This document shows positions 48,855-58,480 of a DNA stretch of 64,000 nt, one piece after another. This stretch comes from RGIG995 sp045542115 (GTDB lineage Bacteria; Bacillota; Clostridia; Oscillospirales; UBA644): NCBI GenBank assembly GCA_045542115.1, contig JAZQKK010000033.1, positions 1-64,000 of the forward strand. Reading direction: 5' to 3'. Position 1 is the first letter of the stretch. Every line of letters begins with the position of its first letter. The notes under the pieces were generated by a model, which was not told the DNA's origin, did not search any database, and worked only from the letters and a program-made list of their open reading frames with translations. The position numbers and the translations under genes were made by a program.

Positions 48855-50383
48855 GTTACCAACTTCTCAACGACATTCGGGTATCGATAGAAAAACCGGA
48901 AGAAGATGCGATTGCGAAGGCAAAAAAAGAATTAGGACTCCCCTCTTCTGTTCCAGCGTTTGTCTATCGAAAATCTCTCGACACCCGGAAAGACCGATTT
49001 TCTTTTGTTTATACTATTGCTGTCAAGACCGAGAAAAAAGATGGCAGACTTCGACCTTTCCCGGAGTATCAGTTCCCGGAATCCGTAGTTTCTCAAAAAA
49101 TTATTCCGGTCGTCGGATTTGGACCCGCCGGAATGTTTTGCGCCTGGTTGTTGGCAAAGTGCGGCCTTCGCCCTCTGGTTTTGGAACGAGGACAGGCAAT
49201 TGAACAACGAATTTCCGACGTGGAGCGATTCTGGAATGGCGGAGCACTTGACCCGGAATCCAACGTACAGTTTGGAGAGGGGGGGGCCGGAACCTTTTCT
49301 GACGGAAAACTGACTACACGAATCAATGACCCTCGATGCCGAAAAATTCTTGAAACGTTCGTTTCCTTTGGAGCCCCTGAGGAAATTCTGACCTTAGCAA
49401 AACCCCACATCGGAACCGACCGACTGAGAAACGTTGTCACCGCAATGCGTAAAGAGATTCAAAAACTCGGAGGCGAAATTCGATTTGGTGCAAAGGTCAC
49501 AGACCTGTTTTTTAACAACGGAAGGCTTTCTGCCATTTTCGTAAACGGTGAACGACTGGATACGGACATCGCAGTGCTTGCCATCGGAAACGGAGCAAGG
49601 GATTCCTACGAAATGTTGTTAAAAAAACCGCTTGCCATTCAGGCGAAACCCTTTTCGGTTGGGTTTCGGGTAGAACACAGCCAAGAAGCGTTAAATCAGC
49701 GAATATACGGAAAATTCAACGGAAATACGAATCTCGGGCCCGCGGACTATTTATTCAGCTACGTCACGGATAAAAGCACGTCCGAAGCCGTCTATTCCTT
49801 CTGTATGTGCCCTGGGGGACAAGTAGTCAACGCCTCTTCCCTGCCAGATCAACTGGTTACCAATGGGATGAGTCATTATACCAGAGATGGGAAAAATGCA
49901 AACGCCGCCATTTTGGCATCGGTACGCCCGGCAAGTGTCAAAGAAGGATTAGACCTGCAAAAATCCATTGAAATTGCCGCGTATCACGTTGCAAACGGGA
50001 TGGGGCCGACAACAACCGGAAAAGATTTTTTAAACCAAACCTGCCCTTCCCGATTATCCGGACCGATGGCAACGTTTTTACCGGGCGTCACTCCCTTTGA
50101 CATTAACGAATTATTCCCTTCGATGGTTTCTCATCGTTTAAGAGAAGGTTTTTCAAAATTTAAGGAACGGATTCTTGGAGATGAACCCGCCCTCTTGACA
50201 GCACCCGAAACCAGAACGTCCGCCCCCTTGCGGATTCTTCGAAATGAAGATTCGTTGCAAGCGGTAAACGGAGCTGGGCTGTATCCTTGCGGAGAAGGTG
50301 CCGGATATGCGGGAGGAATTATGTCCTCCGCAGTAGACGGGCTCCGAGTTGCAGAACAGATTATCGCACGGGAGTTATTATGA
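48851..50383 (+). CDS. FAD-dependent oxidoreductase of unknown substrate
   Basis: 510 residues. A ferredoxin-like N-terminal ~85 residues, then a Rossmann FAD site (VVGFGPAGMFCAWLLAKCGLRPLVLERG) and family segments NVQFGEGGAGTFSDGKLTTR and CGEGAGYAGGIMSSAVDG. The family is widespread in Firmicutes, called an FAD-dependent protein or dehydrogenase, with no settled reaction. Overlaps cdaR and the next RseC gene by four bases each. Confidence 0.85.
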   Translation: MSYQLLNDIRVSIEKPEEDAIAKAKKELGLPSSVPAFVYRKSLDTRKDRFSFVYTIAVKTEKKDGRLRPFPEYQFPESVVSQKIIPVVGFGPAGMFCAWLLAKCGLRPLVLERGQAIEQRISDVERFWNGGALDPESNVQFGEGGAGTFSDGKLTTRINDPRCRKILETFVSFGAPEEILTLAKPHIGTDRLRNVVTAMRKEIQKLGGEIRFGAKVTDLFFNNGRLSAIFVNGERLDTDIAVLAIGNGARDSYEMLLKKPLAIQAKPFSVGFRVEHSQEALNQRIYGKFNGNTNLGPADYLFSYVTDKSTSEAVYSFCMCPGGQVVNASSLPDQLVTNGMSHYTRDGKNANAAILASVRPASVKEGLDLQKSIEIAAYHVANGMGPTTTGKDFLNQTCPSRLSGPMATFLPGVTPFDINELFPSMVSHRLREGFSKFKERILGDEPALLTAPETRTSAPLRILRNEDSLQAVNGAGLYPCGEGAGYAGGIMSSAVDGLRVAEQIIARELL

Positions 50384-50799
50384 AAATTACCGGACAAGTT
50401 ATTAGAATCAAAGACCGTTTTGCATACGTTCGTACTGCCCGACCGGAGTCTTGTGAGCATTGTGCCAATGCAGGAATCTGCAACAAGAAAGACGTGGAAA
50501 TTTGTGCTTACAATGATATTGGTGCAGAAAAAGGCAATTTTGTCACGGTTGAAACCAACGAGGACCGCACCGCACCTTTGATTTTGTCCTATCTGTTCCT
50601 TACACCAATTGCTATCTTGTTTGCATCTTATTTTCTCTACACGATCTATCCCTGGCTCGCATTGGTAGCAATTCCTTTTACTGCTGTATATTATATTGTT
50701 CTGCGAAAAATAAACAAAAACCACCCGGTACGGGCTCGAATCGTTTCTCCCGCACTTCCCCCAAACGAATGTTCAGAGCTTATGACTGATGAAAAATAA
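50380..50799 (+). CDS. RseC/MucC-family membrane protein
   Basis: 139 residues. N-terminal four-Cys cluster site (CEHCANAGIC, plus C in VEICAYN) and two membrane helices (~65-85, 88-108). RseC proteins help reduce SoxR-type clusters or work with Rnf electron transport. Starts with ATGA overlap with the FAD gene, so the pair may share a redox role. Fourteen bases before the next gene. Confidence 0.8.
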   Translation: MKITGQVIRIKDRFAYVRTARPESCEHCANAGICNKKDVEICAYNDIGAEKGNFVTVETNEDRTAPLILSYLFLTPIAILFASYFLYTIYPWLALVAIPFTAVYYIVLRKINKNHPVRARIVSPALPPNECSELMTDEK

Positions 50800-50813
50800 G
50801 GAGCACACGTATT

Positions 50814-51713
50814 ATGAAGGCTCAAATCAAATCCTTTTGTCTGGAATACGACTATCCGGAAGAAGCAATCAAATCCCTGTTGGCCGATTTTGATGCAATA
50901 AAAAAAACGGAATACTATCCGCTGTTTAAAGCATACGTTGATATGTACAATGACGACGATCCTTCGTTTTCTTTTCCCAAAGCCTTGAAGGCGATGGAGA
51001 TCGTTGCAAACGGAACCGGGATCAGTGAATATGCGATAAAATTTCTGCTTCACGTCTGTATGGCACAACATTGCCGTGAACTGTACGACCAAGCGGGAAT
51101 TCCCCTTAAAATTTATCACGACTCAATGCTTGATCTGAAATGGAAATTGATGGAGTGTAAGAAAAACTTTAACGTTTGGGGGTCCTTTGTTGCCTCTTGG
51201 TTTAATCGTTTCTTTGAACTCTCTCGCTTTGCCCTTGGCAGATTGCAATTTGAAGACGACCCTGCACAAGAGACTTATGAAAAGAATGGTGTCAAATTAA
51301 ATTACGGAGATTGGGTCCTCAACGTACATATTCCCTCATCCGGGAAATTGAGTGTGGAGGATTGTATGGAATCCTTCCGTATTGCCTCTGAATTTTTTGC
51401 AGACCGCTTCCCCGATGGAATTATAAAATTCCGTTGCAGCTCTTGGCTGTTAGCCCCCATCCACGATAAATATCTTCCCCCGGAATCCGGGATCCGAAAA
51501 TTTGCAGATATGTTTGACGTAACAAAAGTTACGCCGAAACCGGAAGGAAACGACCTTTGGAGAATCTTCAACAAAGAGTATAACGGCTCTACCGAAGGTT
51601 TTCCGGCAGAAACGTCCCTGCAACGAGCGTATCTGAAACTTCTGTCTGACGGAAACGTTCCGGAAAGCGGGCTTGGTTTTATCTTGATGAAAGACGGGAA
51701 AATAATCAACTGA
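50814..51713 (+). CDS. Acyltransferase-domain protein (NAT_N/GNAT_C type)
   Basis: 299 residues. N-terminal helical domain (FDAIKKTEYYPLFKAYVDMY...) and C-terminal GNAT-like domain (LNYGDWVLNVHIPSSGKLS...). Proteins of this arrangement occur in clostridia as acyltransferase-domain proteins without assigned substrate. RBS AAGGAG before the ATG. It ends the cdaA operon as judged by the terminator after it. Confidence 0.65.
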   Translation: MKAQIKSFCLEYDYPEEAIKSLLADFDAIKKTEYYPLFKAYVDMYNDDDPSFSFPKALKAMEIVANGTGISEYAIKFLLHVCMAQHCRELYDQAGIPLKIYHDSMLDLKWKLMECKKNFNVWGSFVASWFNRFFELSRFALGRLQFEDDPAQETYEKNGVKLNYGDWVLNVHIPSSGKLSVEDCMESFRIASEFFADRFPDGIIKFRCSSWLLAPIHDKYLPPESGIRKFADMFDVTKVTPKPEGNDLWRIFNKEYNGSTEGFPAETSLQRAYLKLLSDGNVPESGLGFILMKDGKIIN

Positions 51714-51729
51714 TTATATGAACAGTTTG

Positions 51730-51758
51730 GGGCAATGCGGGAAAGCATTGCCCTATTT
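51730..51758 (+). terminator. Terminator after acyltransferase gene
   Basis: GGGCAATGC (51730-51738) pairs with GCATTGCCC (51745-51753), followed by TATTTTT. Confidence 0.7.
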
Positions 51759-51788
51759 TTATGAACCGATAAGAAAGGAGACAGTATT

Positions 51789-53150
51789 ATGAAAGAATCT
51801 TATTCGGAAATCACAAACTACATCCGCCAAATGGCAAATCTTTCCAACCGCAATCACAACATTACTCCTGATATGTACCGGGAGCATAACGTCAACCGAG
51901 GCCTACGTGATATGAACGGGAACGGTGTCGTTACCGGCCTTACGGAAGTTTCCACGGTACTGTCCAAAGAAAAGGCTCCGGACGGAACCCTGGTTCCCTG
52001 CCACGGGAGATTGTATTATCGGGGAATCAACATCAACGAATTGGTCCAAGGGTTTCAGAAGGACGACCGTTTCGGATTTGAAGAAATCGTCTATCTCTTG
52101 TTATTCTCTCAATTACCAAACCAAACCGAACTGACTCGTTTTACGGAAGAATTGGCAGATTATCGCAGTCTTCCCCCGTCCTTCGTCCGGGATATGATTT
52201 TAAAAGCCCCGGGGAAAGATATGATGAATATCCTATCCCGTTGCGTACTGGCCCTGTATGCATACGATGATGATCCGGACAATATTTCGGTGGAAAACGT
52301 ATTAAGACAAAGTATGCAGCTGATTGCAACTTTTCCGATGCTGGCAGTCTACGCCTACCTTTCCTATCGCCACTACCATCAGGGGAAAAGCCTCTACATC
52401 CATAACCCGAACCCCGCTCTTTCTACGGCGGAAAATTTTCTTGCAATGCTGAGAGAAGATGGAAAATATTCACCCCTCGAAGCAAAAATTTTGGACTTGG
52501 CGTTCGTATTACACGCTGAGCACGGCGGCGGAAACAATTCCACATTCACCACCCACGTTGTCACCTCCTCCGGCACGGACACTTACTCTTCCGTTGCCGC
52601 TGCCTTAGGGTCTTTGAAAGGACCTCGCCACGGCGGAGCCAACGTAAAAGTCGTGCAGATGTTTGAAGATATGAAAGCAAGCGTAGATACGGAAAATGTA
52701 GACGAGATCAAGGCCTATCTTTCTCGGCTCTTGGACAAGGAAGCCTTTGACCAGAAGGGCTTGATTTATGGGATGGGTCACGCGGTCTACTCCAAATCTG
52801 ATCCACGTGCGGACATATTAAAGGTCTGCGCAAAAGAATTGTCCGAAGAAAAAGGATATCAAAAAGAATTTGCATTATATGAGACGGTGGCAAAATTAGC
52901 TCCGGAAATCATTGGGGAAAAGCGAAAGATCTATAAAGGCGTCAGCCCGAATGTAGACTTTTTCTCCGGTTTGATTTATAAAATGCTGGAACTCCCCTTC
53001 GAACTTTACACTCCTATATTTGCGGTTTCCCGCATCGCAGGGTGGTCCGCTCATCGAATTGAAGAAATCCAAAATGCGGAAAAAATTCTCCGACCCGCAT
53101 ATATTGGCGTAAAAACCGAAACACCGTATCTTCCGTTAAACGAACGATAA
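51789..53150 (+). CDS. gltA: Citrate synthase
   Basis: Condenses acetyl-CoA and oxaloacetate. 453 residues, the longer clostridial form. Catalytic residues lie in HAEHGGGNNSTFTTHV, GLIYGMGHAVYSKSDPR and NVDFFSGLIYKMLELP. 2-methylcitrate synthase activity cannot be excluded. It leads toward 2-oxoglutarate and glutamate, which fits the convergent glutamate dehydrogenase gene. AAAGGAG before the ATG. Confidence 0.93.
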   Translation: MKESYSEITNYIRQMANLSNRNHNITPDMYREHNVNRGLRDMNGNGVVTGLTEVSTVLSKEKAPDGTLVPCHGRLYYRGININELVQGFQKDDRFGFEEIVYLLLFSQLPNQTELTRFTEELADYRSLPPSFVRDMILKAPGKDMMNILSRCVLALYAYDDDPDNISVENVLRQSMQLIATFPMLAVYAYLSYRHYHQGKSLYIHNPNPALSTAENFLAMLREDGKYSPLEAKILDLAFVLHAEHGGGNNSTFTTHVVTSSGTDTYSSVAAALGSLKGPRHGGANVKVVQMFEDMKASVDTENVDEIKAYLSRLLDKEAFDQKGLIYGMGHAVYSKSDPRADILKVCAKELSEEKGYQKEFALYETVAKLAPEIIGEKRKIYKGVSPNVDFFSGLIYKMLELPFELYTPIFAVSRIAGWSAHRIEEIQNAEKILRPAYIGVKTETPYLPLNER

Positions 53151-53151
53151 A

Positions 53152-53183
53152 AATATCCCGTCATCCAACGATGACGGGATATT
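53152..53183. terminator. Bidirectional terminator
   Basis: A perfect 13-bp stem (AATATCCCGTCAT with ATGACGGGATATT) between the convergent gltA and gdhA genes. Confidence 0.85.
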
Positions 53184-53199
53184 TTGTATAAGCATTAAA

Positions 53200-54552
53200 T
53201 TAGATAATGCCGTGGGCAATCATTGCATCGGCAACTTTTTCAAATCCGGCGATATTAGCACCGGCAATCAAGTCACCTTCCATACCGTATTTCTTAGCGG
53301 CTTCGTAAGAATTCTTATAGATGTCAGCCATAATCTGATACAACTTTGCATCAACCTCTTCCGCGGTCCAGCTGTAACGCATCGAGTTCTGGCTCATTTC
53401 CAGACCGGAAACGGCAACCCCACCGGCGTTAACAGCCTTGGAAGGAGCAATCACAACACCGTTTTCTTTAAAGTAGGCAACGGCATCAGCGGTCGTGGGC
53501 ATATTTGCAACTTCTACGTAATATTTTACACCGTTTGCAACGATATTCTTCGCATCTTCAATACGAACTTCGTTCTGGGTCGCACAGGGCATACAGACGT
53601 CAACCTTTTGTTCCCAAGGTTTTTTGCCGGCAAAGAAGGGAACGCCGAACTTGTCTGCATAATCCTGAACTTTATCCCGACCGGAGGCACGCATCTCCAA
53701 CAGGAAGTTAATCTTTTCTTCGGTCACAACACCGTCAGCATCGTAAACATAACCATCGGGACCGGAGATGGTAACGACCTTACCGCCCAGTTCCGCAACT
53801 TTCTTCGCAGTACCCCAAGCAACGTTACCGAATCCGGAGATAGCAAAGGTCTTGCCCTTTACTTCTTCGCCGAAGGTCTTCAACATTTCCACAACGTAAT
53901 AGACCGCACCAAAACCGGTGGCTTCGGGACGAATCAAAGAACCGCCGAAGGAACGGCCTTTACCAGTCAAAACGCCGGTAAATTCATTGCGGAGTCTCTT
54001 ATACTGACCGAACATATAACCGACTTCCCGAGCACCAACACCGATATCACCGGCAGGAACGTCAGTGTCCGCACCGATATGTCTGGAAAGTTCCGTCATA
54101 AAGGCTTGGCAAAACCGCATAATCTCTCCATCGCTCTTTCCACGGGGGTCGAAGTCGGAACCACCCTTACCACCGCCCATAGGAAGACCGGTCAGGCTGT
54201 TCTTAAAGGTCTGTTCAAATCCGAGGAACTTCATAATGGAATAGTTTACGGAAGGATGGAAACGAATTCCGCCCTTATAAGGCCCAATAGCAGAATTGAA
54301 TTGAATTCTGTATCCGCGATTTACCTGTACCTTTCCGTTATCGTCAACCCAGGAAACACGGAAGGAAATCTGACGTTCCGGTTCCACCATACGTTCGATA
54401 ACACCGGACTGTTCAAACTTGGGGTTTTGCTCGATTACAGGTTCGAGAGATTCCAAAACCTCATACACGGCCTGGAGAAATTCAGGCTCGCCGGGATTGC
54501 GTTTTTCAACGCCTTCGTAAACATCGTTAAGGTATTTACTTTTGAAGCTCAT
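53200..54552 (-). CDS. gdhA: Glutamate dehydrogenase
   Basis: Reversible amination of 2-oxoglutarate. 450 residues of the hexameric type, with substrate loop MGGGKGGSDFDPRGKS (catalytic Lys), PAGDIGVGAREVGYM and a Rossmann site GFGNVAWGTAKK. The ATG at 54552 follows GGAGG. The longer ORF would add an AT-rich tail with no ribosome site. NADP(H) versus NAD(H) is not decided. Monocistronic. Confidence 0.96.
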   Translation of the reverse strand: MSFKSKYLNDVYEGVEKRNPGEPEFLQAVYEVLESLEPVIEQNPKFEQSGVIERMVEPERQISFRVSWVDDNGKVQVNRGYRIQFNSAIGPYKGGIRFHPSVNYSIMKFLGFEQTFKNSLTGLPMGGGKGGSDFDPRGKSDGEIMRFCQAFMTELSRHIGADTDVPAGDIGVGAREVGYMFGQYKRLRNEFTGVLTGKGRSFGGSLIRPEATGFGAVYYVVEMLKTFGEEVKGKTFAISGFGNVAWGTAKKVAELGGKVVTISGPDGYVYDADGVVTEEKINFLLEMRASGRDKVQDYADKFGVPFFAGKKPWEQKVDVCMPCATQNEVRIEDAKNIVANGVKYYVEVANMPTTADAVAYFKENGVVIAPSKAVNAGGVAVSGLEMSQNSMRYSWTAEEVDAKLYQIMADIYKNSYEAAKKYGMEGDLIAGANIAGFEKVADAMIAHGII

Positions 54553-54583
54553 TGCACTTACCTCCATAACTAATGATGGAATA

Positions 54584-54612
54584 ATTATATAACTTTCCGT
54601 GACAAAAATCAA
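54584..54612 (-). promoter_or_regulatory. Promoter of gdhA
   Basis: Minus strand TTGATT (54612-54607), 17-bp spacer, TATAAT (54589-54584). Confidence 0.7.
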
Positions 54613-54734
54613 GTATTTGCGAAAAAATATACAAAATGTTCCGATTTTTCTCCATTCAAAAATTGGTTGCAACAGAATTTTCGAACAAAATGATAAAAAT
54701 ATGAAACGCAAACCGAAACAAAAAGTAAAATCTA

Positions 54735-54763
54735 TTGCTTTTTTAGGCCGTTTGTTGTATAAT
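54735..54763 (+). promoter_or_regulatory. Promoter of recA operon
   Basis: TTGCTT (54735-54740), 17-bp spacer, TATAAT (54758-54763). I see no clear LexA box (GAAC-N4-GTTC) here. Confidence 0.6.
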
Positions 54764-54829
54764 AAGATAAAATTATTTACCGTTATAAGTATGACGTGAT
54801 TAAATACCGATACGGAGGATGGAAACATT

Positions 54830-55927
54830 ATGGCAGACGCACAGGAAAACAGAAAAAAAGCCCTTGAAACCGCGCTGAGTCAAATTGAAAAAACCTTTGG
54901 GAAAGGTTCGGTTATGACGTTGGGTCAAAACTCTACGTTGAGCGTAGAAAGCGTTTCGACCGGGTCCTTTGGTCTGGACCTGGCCCTCGGGGTCGGGGGA
55001 ATTCCCAAAGGACGTATTACTGAAATCTACGGACCGGAAAGCTCCGGGAAAACGACCGTTGCCCTGCATACCATTGCAGAATGTCAGAAAAAAGGCGGAA
55101 CGGCAGCATTTATCGATGCCGAGCACGCGCTTGACCCCGTTTATGCCGCAGAATTGGGCGTTGACGTAGATTCCTTGCTGGTCTCCCAGCCGGATAACGG
55201 AGAACAGGCACTGGAAATCACCGAGACCTTAGTTCGTTCCGGTGCGGTGGATATCATCGTCGTTGACTCCGTCGCTGCCCTTGTGCCCAAAGCGGAAATC
55301 GAAGGTGATATGGGAGACTCCCACGTAGGTCTTCACGCCCGGATGATGTCTCAGGCTTTGCGGAAACTGGCCGGTATTATCTCTAAAACCAAATGTATCT
55401 GCATCTTTATCAATCAGCTGCGTTCCAAAATCGGCGTAATGTACGGCCCCACGGAAGTAACCACCGGGGGGAACGCGCTGAAATTCTACGCTTCGGTTCG
55501 CTTGGACGTCCGCCGCATCGAAACGTTGAAAAACGGTACGGAAGCCTACGGTTCCCGCACCCGCGTCAAGATTGTGAAAAATAAAGTGTCTCCTCCCTTC
55601 CGCGAAACCGAATTTGACCTGATTTACGGAAAAGGGATTTCCCGCTCCGGCGAAATGTTAGACTGTGCCGTAAAATTGGGCATCCTTCAAAAATCCGGCG
55701 GCTGGTTCTCTTACGGCGATGAACGGCTTGGGAACGGTCGGGAAAACATTAAAAAGATGATTGAAACCGACGAAGCTTTGGCCGCCCGTCTGGAAAAGGA
55801 TTTGTTTGCAAAACTCCACGGAAACGAAGCCGCTGTGGAAGAAGTCACAAAATCTTCCCGGCAACCCAAAACCGCCACGGAGAAGTCTGCAAATATTAAT
55901 ATTTCCGCCGACGACTTTGAAGGCTGA
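54830..55927 (+). CDS. recA: Recombinase RecA
   Basis: Strand exchange and SOS co-protease. Walker A GPESSGKTT (~70), Walker B DIIVVDSVAAL, L2 loop FINQLRSKIGVMYGPTEVTTGG. 365 residues. GGAGG before the ATG, terminal acidic tail ADDFEG. First of an operon that continues with recX two bases later. Confidence 0.98.
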   Translation: MADAQENRKKALETALSQIEKTFGKGSVMTLGQNSTLSVESVSTGSFGLDLALGVGGIPKGRITEIYGPESSGKTTVALHTIAECQKKGGTAAFIDAEHALDPVYAAELGVDVDSLLVSQPDNGEQALEITETLVRSGAVDIIVVDSVAALVPKAEIEGDMGDSHVGLHARMMSQALRKLAGIISKTKCICIFINQLRSKIGVMYGPTEVTTGGNALKFYASVRLDVRRIETLKNGTEAYGSRTRVKIVKNKVSPPFRETEFDLIYGKGISRSGEMLDCAVKLGILQKSGGWFSYGDERLGNGRENIKKMIETDEALAARLEKDLFAKLHGNEAAVEEVTKSSRQPKTATEKSANINISADDFEG

Positions 55928-55929
55928 GT

Positions 55930-56568
55930 ATGGTTTTAATTACTGAAATTCGTCCCCGCCGCAGAACAAAACTCTTTGAAGTCTATTCTGAAAACGGATT
56001 GGAATTTCTTGCCAACGAGAAATTTCTGAACGGGAACGACATTCTCCCCTATGCGGAGTTTAATGAGGAAGAGTTTGAATTGATTCGTGCGAAAGCTCAC
56101 CTTTTGGACGGAATCCGCAAGTGTGTGGACATTCTGAGCCGAAAAGACTATTCCAAGCAAGAGCTTCTTCGTAAACTTGCAGATAAGGGGATTCCGGAAG
56201 ATGCTGCCGAAGCCGCTGTTACGTATATGACAGACCACGGCTACCAAGACGACACCCGCTATGCAAAGCGCTTGGCGGAACTGGGAGCAAATTCCTACGG
56301 TCGCCGACGGGTGGAACAAATGCTTTATACCCACGGAATTGATAAAGATATCGCCCGTACCGTTTGTGATGAGGTCTTTGATGATTGGGACCGGGAAGCG
56401 GAAAAAATTGACTCAATTCTTGAAAAAACCATTCGGGATAACGATATCAGCGACCCAAATCAACGAAACAAAATCTTTGCAAAATTAGCCCGTTTAGGGT
56501 ATTCTTCTTCCGCTATCTCGGCAGCGTTTGCCCGGTATCGGGAAAAGAGAAAGGATGAATCCTTTTGA
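55930..56568 (+). CDS. recX: RecA inhibitor RecX
   Basis: 212 residues with three-helix RecX repeats: LSRKDYSKQELLRKLADKGI, then ADLGANSYGRRRVEQML-like and a third near 150-200. Limits RecA filaments. Starts two bases after recA and overlaps rimO by four. A longer N-terminus than in Gram-negative RecX, as usual in Firmicutes. Confidence 0.9.
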   Translation: MVLITEIRPRRRTKLFEVYSENGLEFLANEKFLNGNDILPYAEFNEEEFELIRAKAHLLDGIRKCVDILSRKDYSKQELLRKLADKGIPEDAAEAAVTYMTDHGYQDDTRYAKRLAELGANSYGRRRVEQMLYTHGIDKDIARTVCDEVFDDWDREAEKIDSILEKTIRDNDISDPNQRNKIFAKLARLGYSSSAISAAFARYREKRKDESF

Positions 56569-57863
56569 ACGTCGGAATGATTGCTTTGGGGTGTGCAAAA
56601 AACCGCATTGATGCGGAAATGATGTTGCAACAACTTCACGACGAAGGGTTTGAGATCACCTCGGACCTGTCTGAGTGCCACGCTGTTGTCGTCCACACCT
56701 GCACCTTTATCGATGCTGCAAAATCGGAATCCATTGATGCGATTTTGGAGGCTGCGGCATATAAAAAGAACGGAAAGCTGAAACGCCTTATCGTCACCGG
56801 ATGTATGGCAGAACGATATCAAAATGAAGTTTTGAAACTTCTCCCCGAAGTAGACGCCTGCCTTGGATCCAGAAGTTTTGACAAGGTGGTTGAGGCCATT
56901 CGTTGTGATGGCACATTTGAGGAATACAAACCTCTCACCTGTTGTCCGCCGGAATACGACCGGATGCTTACCACAGGAAACAAATCGGTTTATTTGCGGA
57001 TTGGCGAAGGATGTTCCAATCACTGTTCCTACTGTGTTATCCCTTCGGTCCGAGGGGAATTTATCCCCCGGTCCTATGAGTCAATTATGGCAGAAGCCAA
57101 AACATTGGCAATGGGCGGTGCGGTTGAAATCAATCTGATTGCTCAGGATACGACAAAACACCCCGACCTGTGCCGTTTGATTCGCGACATCGCGGCGATT
57201 GATACGGTTCGCTGGATGCGAATCCTCTACTGCCGTCCGGAAGAAATTACCGATGAATTGTTGCAAACAATGGCGGACGTGGAAAAATGCGTGCCCTACA
57301 TCGACGTTCCGCTGCAACACGCATCGGGAAGGATTCTGAAAAAGATGAATCGCACCGGTGACGACAAATCTCTTACGGATCTTATTTCGCATATTCGGGA
57401 AGTTCTTCCCGATTGCAGTGTTAGAACTACCTTCATTACCGGGTTTCCCACCGAAAACGAAGAAGACTTCGAAATTCTCTGCAACTTTGTCAAGACCAAC
57501 CGTTTTGCCAATCTCGGCGTTTTTCCCTATTCCCGGGAAGAAGGTACGCCGGCCGGTCGGATGCGGGGACAAATCGACGAAGAGACAAAACAACGTCGCG
57601 CGGACTTGATTATGGAAATTCAGCATAATCTTCTGGAAGAAACAAACCGTCCGCTGTTAGGGAAAACCGTAGACGTTCTTTGCGAAGGGAAAAACGAAGA
57701 CGGAACCTTTTTTGGACGTGCCTATTTCCAGGCACCGGAAGTCGACGGGCAGGTTATATTCACAACAAACACCCCCGTAACCCCCGGCGAATTTGTTCCG
57801 GTTCTTTTAAGGAAATACAACGAATATGATTTTTACGGAACAGTCTCGTTCCCCCAGGAGTGA
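56565..57863 (+). CDS. rimO: Ribosomal protein S12 methylthiotransferase RimO
   Basis: Adds a methylthio group to an Asp of S12. N-terminal UPF0004 Cys residues (LGCAKN, VVHTCTF, GCMAERY), radical SAM site GEGCSNHCSYC and C-terminal TRAM domain. 432 residues is standard. The TTG at 56565 is preferred because it leaves the canonical NVGMIALGCAKN intact. It overlaps the recX stop. Confidence 0.94.
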   Translation: MNVGMIALGCAKNRIDAEMMLQQLHDEGFEITSDLSECHAVVVHTCTFIDAAKSESIDAILEAAAYKKNGKLKRLIVTGCMAERYQNEVLKLLPEVDACLGSRSFDKVVEAIRCDGTFEEYKPLTCCPPEYDRMLTTGNKSVYLRIGEGCSNHCSYCVIPSVRGEFIPRSYESIMAEAKTLAMGGAVEINLIAQDTTKHPDLCRLIRDIAAIDTVRWMRILYCRPEEITDELLQTMADVEKCVPYIDVPLQHASGRILKKMNRTGDDKSLTDLISHIREVLPDCSVRTTFITGFPTENEEDFEILCNFVKTNRFANLGVFPYSREEGTPAGRMRGQIDEETKQRRADLIMEIQHNLLEETNRPLLGKTVDVLCEGKNEDGTFFGRAYFQAPEVDGQVIFTTNTPVTPGEFVPVLLRKYNEYDFYGTVSFPQE

Positions 57864-57868
57864 TTACA

Positions 57869-58471
57869 ATGCAGAAAAAAGACATTCCCAACGCAATATG
57901 CTGGTTTCGAATTGCCTTAATTCCCTTGGTTTTGTTCTTTCTTATTGAAAGCAATCTAACCGGGTGGATTTCCTATTCCGTTTCCCTGTTGGTATCTGGA
58001 ATCTTATATGGCGTTGCGATGATTTCCGACGCCGTAGACGGAAAAATTGCAAGAAAATACAATTACGTTTCCGACCTTGGGAAATTTTTGGATCCCATTG
58101 CGGATAAAATGTTAGTATTGAGCGTATGTATTGCCTTTGCCGGAATCGGCGCCTTTGGGCACATTATGCTGATCTCGGTCATCGCAATCCTCTTGCGTGA
58201 ATTGATGATTTCGGGGCTTCGACTTTCCGCGGCATCTCACGGAGTTGTCGTTGCCGCAAATTGGTGGGGCAAGGTTAAGACTATTATTCAGGGGATTTCC
58301 ATCGGCATTACCTATCTGTTTCTGTTCTTGGATTCCATTGCTGTCTGCAACCCTTATGTTCCTTGGTATTTTCTGCTGATTCCCGAACTTCTTTTTGCAA
58401 TCAACGCAATTTACACTTGGATTTCCGCAATTCCCTACATTAAGGCCTGTGCGCCGTATTTGAAAGGCTGA
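57869..58471 (+). CDS. pgsA: Phosphatidylglycerophosphate synthase
   Basis: CDP-diacylglycerol--glycerol-3-phosphate 3-phosphatidyltransferase, the step leading to phosphatidylglycerol. CDP-alcohol motif DAVDGKIARKYNYVSDLGKFLDPIADK gives the D-x2-DG-x2-AR-x8-G-x3-D-x3-D pattern. About five membrane segments. The ATG at 57869 follows AGGAG by 8 bases. The GTG at 57860 is less likely. Confidence 0.92.
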   Translation: MQKKDIPNAICWFRIALIPLVLFFLIESNLTGWISYSVSLLVSGILYGVAMISDAVDGKIARKYNYVSDLGKFLDPIADKMLVLSVCIAFAGIGAFGHIMLISVIAILLRELMISGLRLSAASHGVVVAANWWGKVKTIIQGISIGITYLFLFLDSIAVCNPYVPWYFLLIPELLFAINAIYTWISAIPYIKACAPYLKG

Positions 58472-58480
58472 CCGCTCGCT

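Noticed and set aside
53212..54573. 453-codon ORF antisense to gdhA
   Set aside because: Long antisense frames like this (gdhA) are a known artefact. No ribosome site or domain.
54735..54829. LexA box before recA
   Set aside because: No GAAC-N4-GTTC-like dyad is present near the promoter, so SOS control cannot be claimed.
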